DNA of 39,795 nt from assembly GCF_035650855.1 (NCBI RefSeq), contig NZ_DASRGV010000360.1, forward strand, positions 1 through 39,795, read 5' to 3'. This DNA comes from Actinocrinis sp035650855 (lineage in GTDB: Bacteria > Actinomycetota > Actinomycetes > Streptomycetales > Catenulisporaceae). The position numbers and the translations under genes are program-made. Of this stretch, positions 38,212 to 39,795 are shown in pieces. Position 1 is the first letter of the stretch, and every line of letters begins with the position of its first letter. The notes under the pieces were generated by a model. The model did not search any database. It saw nothing but the letters and a program-made list of their open reading frames with translations, and had not been told where the DNA came from.

Positions 38212-39323
38212 GGGCTCTGGTCGGAAGCAGGCAGATACGCGTTCGTATACAGCGACGAGAGCTGCGGCTCCGCGGACAGCGACTTACCCGAGGCGTCGGC
38301 CAGGATCCCGTTGCCGTACAAGAAGTCGGTCAGCGCCTTCCAGCGCGCCTCGCTCTGCACCCCGATCTTGCCGTCAGGATCCTTGTAGTACTGCGCGGCC
38401 TCCAGCGCGGCGCTCTGATCCACCAGCTCGCGCTGCCCGCCGAGCACCGACCGGTTCGCCTGGATCAGCAGATTCGCCGCCTGCTGCGGCTGCGCGGCGG
38501 CGTACTGGTAGCCCTTGAGCGTCGCCGCGAGGAACCTGCGGGCGAGGTCCGCGTGCGCGCTGAGATATTGGTGCGAAGAGGCGATCAGCGCGGAGTAGAT
38601 CGGCGGGAAGCCGTAGTCGGACACGTCGAAGGTGCGCAGCGGCTTGCCGACCAGCTTGGCCTGGATGACCTCCCAGGTCGGCTCGGGCAGCGCGAAGTCC
38701 GCCTGGCCCGCGTAGAGCGCCTGGTAAGCGTCTGTGTTGAGGGTCACATCCTTGAACGTGCCGGCGCCGCCCGCCTGCTTGATCACGTACTTGAGCATCG
38801 GCTGCTCGAGCGGCGAGCCATAGCCCGCGTACGTCTTGCCGTCCAGCTGCTTGGGGGAGGTGATCCCGCTGTTCGCCCGCACCCCGATCACCACGTCCGT
38901 CTTCTGCGTGATCGCGAAGACCGAGGTGATGTCGCCGCCGGTGGCCGCCGCCTCGGTGAGGCCGTCCTGGTAGGAGATGCCGAAGTCGGCCTTGTGCGTG
39001 GCGACCAGCGTTTCCGGCGCGGTGGAGCCGTAGGGCACCAGCTTCAGGTCGATCCCGGCGCTCTTGTAGTAGCCGAGCTGCTGGGCGACGAAGATGCCGG
39101 TGTGGTTGGTGTTCGGCGTCCAGTCCAGCGCCAGCGTGACCGTGCTCGTCGGCCCGGCGAAGCCGCCTGCGGAGCCGGACGAGGCCGAGGCCGAGGAGGA
39201 CGAAGACGAGCAGGCCGCTACGGAACCGACGGCTGCCGCGAAGGCCAGCGTCACGGCGATGCGGCGGCGCGCCGCGCGGCGCCTGCCGGTGGCTTCACGT
39301 GCGGTGCGATGCCCGAGGTCCAT
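38208..39323 (-). CDS. ABC substrate-binding lipoprotein, NMT1/THI5-like (ThiY type)
   Basis: A 371-residue extracellular lipoprotein. A basic N-terminus (RRRAARRRIA), a hydrophobic core and the lipobox VAAC (near residues 35-38) are followed by a Ser-rich linker and an NMT1/THI5-like domain starting LDWTPNTNHTGIFVAQQLGYY, the hallmark of ThiY/RibY proteins that bind pyrimidine thiamine precursors or related compounds. It heads the transporter-kinase operon. TATGAT lies 8 bases upstream of ATG 39323, so the message is nearly leaderless. I see no TPP riboswitch upstream, so regulation may be protein-based through the dyad at 39345-39376. Confidence 0.9.
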   Translation of the reverse strand: MDLGHRTAREATGRRRAARRRIAVTLAFAAAVGSVAACSSSSSSASASSGSAGGFAGPTSTVTLALDWTPNTNHTGIFVAQQLGYYKSAGIDLKLVPYGSTAPETLVATHKADFGISYQDGLTEAAATGGDITSVFAITQKTDVVIGVRANSGITSPKQLDGKTYAGYGSPLEQPMLKYVIKQAGGAGTFKDVTLNTDAYQALYAGQADFALPEPTWEVIQAKLVGKPLRTFDVSDYGFPPIYSALIASSHQYLSAHADLARRFLAATLKGYQYAAAQPQQAANLLIQANRSVLGGQRELVDQSAALEAAQYYKDPDGKIGVQSEARWKALTDFLYGNGILADASGKSLSAEPQLSSLYTNAYLPASDQSP

Positions 39324-39331
39324 GATCGATC

Positions 39332-39337
39332 ATCATA
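39332..39337 (-). promoter_or_regulatory. -10 box of the ThiY-type operon
   Basis: TATGAT on the minus strand ends 8 bases before the start codon of the binding-protein gene, predicting a leader of at most one or two bases. The -35 region shows no good TTGACA and is covered by the dyad listed separately. Confidence 0.55.
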
Positions 39338-39344
39338 TCGCCAA

Positions 39345-39376
39345 CGAAGTGCGGTTCCGTATAGCGGACCACTTCG
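39345..39376. promoter_or_regulatory. Imperfect 12-bp dyad over the ThiY operon promoter
   Basis: CGAAGT, GGT and CCG on the left (with GC and T bulges) pair with CGG, ACC and ACTTCG on the right around TATAG. The dyad overlaps the -35 region of the operon and lies in the divergent gap, so it is a candidate operator; it could also be a small hairpin. Confidence 0.45.
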
Positions 39377-39458
39377 GTCACCATGCGGACCCGCGCCGAA
39401 CCAGGTGCCGCCTGAGCACGTTTCAACACACCGTATCGTGGGATTGAGCGCACCGGTT

Positions 39459-39475
39459 CGCATCGCGACGATGCG
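39459..39475. promoter_or_regulatory. Dyad upstream of the reductase gene
   Basis: CGCATCG, CGA, CGATGCG is a perfect 7-bp inverted repeat with a 3-base centre, 34 bases before the ATG at 39510. It could be an operator for the downstream dehydrogenase gene or a leader hairpin. Confidence 0.4.
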
Positions 39476-39509
39476 CGCAGAAGCAGTGGAGAAGAGGGGG
39501 AAAGAGGAT

Positions 39510-39795
39510 ATGGCTGCCGACAACGACAGTTCTGGAAATACCGCCGCCGGCAACAGCACGGCGGTGAGCGGTGCAGTGGCCGGCAACGGCGCGCCCCAGG
39601 CCGGTGCGGTCACCAACAGCATCGGCTGGATCGGCACCGGACGCATGGGCAGCGCCTTGGTGACGCGGCTGCTCGGCGCCGGCCAGCAGGTGGCGGTGTG
39701 CAACCGCACCCGCGTCAAGGCGGAGGAACTGGCGCCGCTCGGGGCGAAGGTGGTGGACACCCCGGCGGACCTGATCGACTGCCGCATCGTCTTCA
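39510..39795 (+). CDS. NAD(P)-binding 3-hydroxyisobutyrate-dehydrogenase-like protein, 3'-truncated
   Basis: The first 95 codons of a beta-hydroxyacid-dehydrogenase family oxidoreductase; the frame runs off the window. After a 36-residue Asn/Gly/Ala-rich leader comes the Rossmann start SIGWIGTGRMGSALVTRLLGAG with the GxGxxG motif and NRTRVKAEELAPLGAKVVDTPADL, typical of 6PGDH/HIBADH NAD-binding domains. The Arg in NRTR suggests NADP preference. The start ATG 39510 follows GAAAGAGG. The substrate cannot be judged from this part. Confidence 0.82.
   Translation, partial: MAADNDSSGNTAAGNSTAVSGAVAGNGAPQAGAVTNSIGWIGTGRMGSALVTRLLGAGQQVAVCNRTRVKAEELAPLGAKVVDTPADLIDCRIVF

Noticed and set aside
39324..39509. 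TPP riboswitch before the ThiY-type gene
   Set aside because: No CTGAGA core on the minus strand, and the -10 box is only 8 bases from the start codon, leaving no room for a leader RNA.

Overview
The window is about 39.8 kb of very GC-rich DNA with tightly packed genes, many GTG starts and many 4-base start/stop overlaps. Families such as the DUF574-type methyltransferase, a DUF1707 membrane-surface protein, TIGR03086, STAND (XRE plus NB-ARC) regulators and the actinobacterial family-A polymerase variant point to a filamentous actinomycete, perhaps near Streptomycetales or Catenulisporales. That placement is inference. I see no rRNA, tRNA, CRISPR array, transposase or phage gene, so this looks like chromosomal accessory metabolism rather than a mobile island.

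Layout. Positions 1-1192 hold the 3' part of fumarylacetoacetase (tyrosine breakdown). Positions 1193-6262 form a sugar-response unit: a secreted GH92 alpha-mannosidase, a convergent LacI regulator, and two LacI-type palindromes in front of the hydrolase. Positions 6513-12417 hold an unusual cassette: a thioesterase-like protein without its catalytic Ser and His, a free-standing amino acid adenylation enzyme, and a branched-chain-aminotransferase-like protein lacking the segment with the PLP lysine. A LuxR-type regulator (convergent) and an XRE/NB-ARC regulator flank it. Then come a DUF1707 protein and a SAM methyltransferase. Positions 14129-19909 carry a hydroxyproline-degradation operon: three-subunit D-hydroxyproline dehydrogenase, pyrroline-4-hydroxy-2-carboxylate deaminase, 4-hydroxyproline 2-epimerase and a GntR regulator. 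A second STAND regulator with TPRs follows (20110-22578).

Positions 22856-28460 contain a polymerase-I-like enzyme, a VOC protein, a TIGR03086 protein, a CobW-like GTPase and an ArsR regulator. Positions 28417-34082 contain an unrecognised helical protein, a GH95 fucosidase-type hydrolase, a ThuA-like protein, and an overlapping P-loop kinase/metallophosphoesterase pair. Positions 34091-39323 contain a D-Ala-D-Ala carboxypeptidase and a four-gene operon coding for a thiamine-precursor-type ABC transporter plus an APH-fold kinase. The window ends inside an NAD(P)-binding dehydrogenase.

The strongest candidate for something undescribed is the 6513-9668 cassette: three co-translated genes whose order resembles a carrier-protein-free NRPS fragment, with an adenylation enzyme between two apparent pseudoenzymes. 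Secondary points of interest are the LacI operator pair, an 11-bp-phased triple direct repeat upstream of the hydroxyproline operon, and a 15-bp tandem expansion next to the active site of the APH-fold kinase.
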